From WTFY01 sp965220875 (GTDB lineage Bacteria > Pseudomonadota > Gammaproteobacteria > UBA4575): 64,000 bases of DNA. Below the pieces are notes generated by a model. It was given only the letters and a program-made list of their open reading frames with translations. It was not told the DNA's origin and searched no databases. Made by a program: the position numbers and the translations under genes. Shown in pieces: positions 62,669 through 64,000 of this stretch. Position 1 is the stretch's first letter, and each line of letters starts with the position of its first letter. Where the stretch lies: positions 248,001-312,000 of the forward strand of contig OZ244849.1 of the NCBI GenBank assembly GCA_965220875.1, read 5' to 3'.

Positions 62669-63337
62669 TCATGTGTCACTCCACATCCGCACCAGATTGA
62701 CATAAACATTGTCCACGCGCTTGGCATCCTCTGTGTCTGGGTCTCTGCGCAGCAGCTTTTCACGAGTTTTCCCCAGCTGATACAGTAAACCGCGCTGCTC
62801 ATGGCTTCGCACCAAACTCTGTACCCAGGTCACTGCGACCAGACGTTCACCACTTGCTACCCGCGCTACCTGATGGCGGGTTGATGCAGGGTACAGCACC
62901 GCATCACCTGCAGGACACTTGACTTTCTGAACGCCAAATGGAGTCTGAATCACCAGATCTCCGCCTTCGTATTCATCAGGTGAACTCAGGAATATGGTGA
63001 TGGCAACATCAGAACGGTAGCGGTCATGCTCGCCCATGACAGGATCATCGATATGCTCACCATAGTACATCCCTTCCCTGTACCGAACGTAAAATGGCAT
63101 AGCTATACGATACGGAAGTGCAGCAAGCTTGTATTCCGGATGACGAACCAAGTTCCCCACAACCAGTCGATTCAGCTCGGATACGGAGTCTTCGCTGCTT
63201 ACTTCCTCATTATGCTTCACCACCTGGGCAGTGGCCCCGGCAGAAAGCCTGCCATCACGGAAATCTGCAGCAGCCAGCAACTTGCGTACCTGCCTCAGCT
63301 CACTTTCACCCAGAACGTACTTGATTTGTACCAACAT
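62669..63337 (-). CDS. PKHD-type Fe(II)/2OG hydroxylase (PiuC-like)
   Basis: A 222-aa prolyl-4-hydroxylase-like enzyme. The start at 63337 gives the family N-terminus MLVQIKYVLGESELRQVRK; the longer frame upstream is not conserved. Metal ligands are His95 and Asp97 in YYGEHIDDP and His155 in STRHQVARV; Arg165 in SGERLVAVTW binds 2-oxoglutarate. PiuC/YbiX relatives are often linked to iron uptake; substrate unknown. Confidence 0.9.
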   Translation of the reverse strand: MLVQIKYVLGESELRQVRKLLAAADFRDGRLSAGATAQVVKHNEEVSSEDSVSELNRLVVGNLVRHPEYKLAALPYRIAMPFYVRYREGMYYGEHIDDPVMGEHDRYRSDVAITIFLSSPDEYEGGDLVIQTPFGVQKVKCPAGDAVLYPASTRHQVARVASGERLVAVTWVQSLVRSHEQRGLLYQLGKTREKLLRRDPDTEDAKRVDNVYVNLVRMWSDT

Positions 63338-63392
63338 TCTTTGAATACTCGGTTTGCCAATACTGACATGCCCACATGACGGAGTGAAGTCG

Positions 63393-63716
63393 ATGATACT
63401 GAAAGTCACCATTGATGAAAAAACTTTTCCCTTGCGGCTAGATGACGAAATGGTGCGCGATGCACAGGAGGCATTCAGAAAAATGGATGAAGACATGGAC
63501 CGGGGCTGGCAGATGAGCCGTACCTGGGTTGAGCACCCTGATGATCTTCAGCGCTGTCAAATTGCAGCGGACAGGATGCTCACCGCAATCCAGCAGGAAA
63601 AGACGGCCACCGTGGGATTGATGGCCGCCTATATCGTGAACAGGATACCCGGTGTCCAGGCCGTAGACATCGATACCTCTGGCGATATGACCCGAACCGA
63701 GGTGGTCACGGGATGA
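63393..63716 (+). CDS. Conserved-looking small protein of unknown function, 107 aa
   Basis: ATG at 63393 with GGAG nine bases upstream. The protein is soluble and rich in Asp, Glu and Met: LRLDDEMVRDAQEAFRKMDE, DRGWQMSRTWVEHP and MLTAIQQEKTATVGLMAAYI. It is divergent from the hydroxylase gene by 55 bases. I do not recognise the family. Confidence 0.7.
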   Translation: MILKVTIDEKTFPLRLDDEMVRDAQEAFRKMDEDMDRGWQMSRTWVEHPDDLQRCQIAADRMLTAIQQEKTATVGLMAAYIVNRIPGVQAVDIDTSGDMTRTEVVTG

Positions 63717-63830
63717 GCCTGCCGGTCAACGATTGGCCAGCCTGAGAAATGTGCCTGTCATACCGAATTTAGCGTAGTCCACCTGCCCAAAAGTAATGCT
63801 TAAGTTATATTCTATTGTTCTCAATTTTCC

Positions 63831-63919
63831 TTATAATCAGCAATTCTTATTTACTTGATAAATTTTTGATTCACTCAAAATCTAGAATTCAAGGCACTTG
63901 TACTGGGAGGTAACCGGTA
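63831..63919 (+). promoter_or_regulatory. AT-rich upstream region with a TATAAT element
   Basis: A perfect TATAAT (63831-63836) and a second candidate pair (TTGATA, 17 bases, AAATCT) precede the frame at the right edge, which also has GGGAGG before its ATG. The composition is much more AT-rich than the neighbouring genes. The rest of 63717-63919 holds no gene. Confidence 0.45.
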
Positions 63920-64000
63920 ATGGCAGAGAAGCTCACTTTTCGACTCTATGAAGATGGTGACCACATTACGAAACAATGGAGCAAGTCTGTTGTGCAAAAC
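63920..64000 (+). CDS. dsrL: Truncated gene start, possible dsrL
   Basis: Only 27 codons are in the window. The N-terminus reads MAEKLTFRLYEDGDHITKQW and continues SKSVVQN. This resembles, from memory, the start of DsrL (a GltD-like, NAD(P)H-linked flavoprotein of the Dsr pathway), which has a Tyr-x-Asp-Gly-Asp segment followed by Lys-x-Trp before its first cysteine cluster. The missing dsrL in the main operon makes this attractive. The segment is short, so the call is tentative. Confidence 0.45.
   Translation, partial: MAEKLTFRLYEDGDHITKQWSKSVVQN

Overview
The window comes from the chromosome of a chemolithotrophic, sulfur-oxidising gammaproteobacterium of moderate, mid-40s % GC. Gene order and protein signatures are gammaproteobacterial: rsmI divergent from lpoA, the petABC-sspA-sspB block, and the yrbG-kdsC-lptCAB-rpoN-hpf-ptsN run. 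A nearly complete dsr cluster of the type used for oxidation of stored sulfur (dsrABEFHCMK.JOPNR, with dsrEFH present) fills the right third. I see no rRNA, tRNA, insertion sequence, transposase or CRISPR array. The lineage below class is not resolved; a free-living relative of thiotrophic symbionts, or a symbiont, would both fit.

Layout. 1-2.7 kb: the start of the division/cell wall cluster (mraZ-rsmH, minus strand) with a textbook MraZ operator, then rnpB and rsmI. 2.7-6.8 kb: lpoA, diaA and an FAD-linked oxidase. 6.8-10.6 kb: the bc1 complex (petABC) with sspA and sspB. 10.8-17.1 kb: a NIF3 protein, hisC, hisD, a DAHP synthase, hisG and murA. 17.1-18.7 kb: a gene-poor stretch around an orphan mlaC. 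18.7-24.6 kb: LPS export (kdsC, lptCAB), rpoN, hpf and ptsN. 24.6-28.9 kb: HPr kinase, RapZ, a mannose-family EIIA, HPr and Enzyme I, i.e. a regulatory phosphotransfer chain with no sugar permease nearby. 28.9-35.5 kb: mgtE, dcd, mrp, metG, an RnfB-like ferredoxin and nth. 35.4-37.9 kb: doxX and two genes of the DUF692/DUF2063 (bufferin/methanobactin maturase) type with no visible precursor peptide. 37.9-41 kb: cobalamin adenosyltransferase, BtuB and a dihydropteridine-reductase-like SDR. 41.2-45.5 kb: class Ia ribonucleotide reductase under paired NrdR boxes. 45.7-48.7 kb: an S24-fold protein, a rhodanese and a soluble NarX/NarL-type pair. 48.9-59.7 kb: a 29-residue membrane peptide gene and the dsr operon. 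59.7-64 kb: a divergent accessory island.

The accessory island (60.0-63.7 kb) is the most unusual part. It holds a TauD-family dioxygenase, a small protein, a stand-alone Cas6/Cmx6-like RNA-binding protein without any CRISPR array, a DsrC/TusE paralogue that has lost every cysteine, a further small protein, a PKHD-type hydroxylase and another small protein. dsrL is absent from its usual place between dsrK and dsrJ, but the truncated reading frame at the right edge begins like a DsrL N-terminus, so dsrL may have been moved to the far side of this island.

Together the genes describe reverse-Dsr sulfur oxidation: DsrEFH to DsrC, DsrAB oxidising the sulfur, DsrMKJOP at the membrane, DsrN for siroheme amidation and DsrR for maturation. 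Electrons could reach the bc1 complex encoded 40 kb away. All family assignments were made by eye from sequence motifs; no database search was run.
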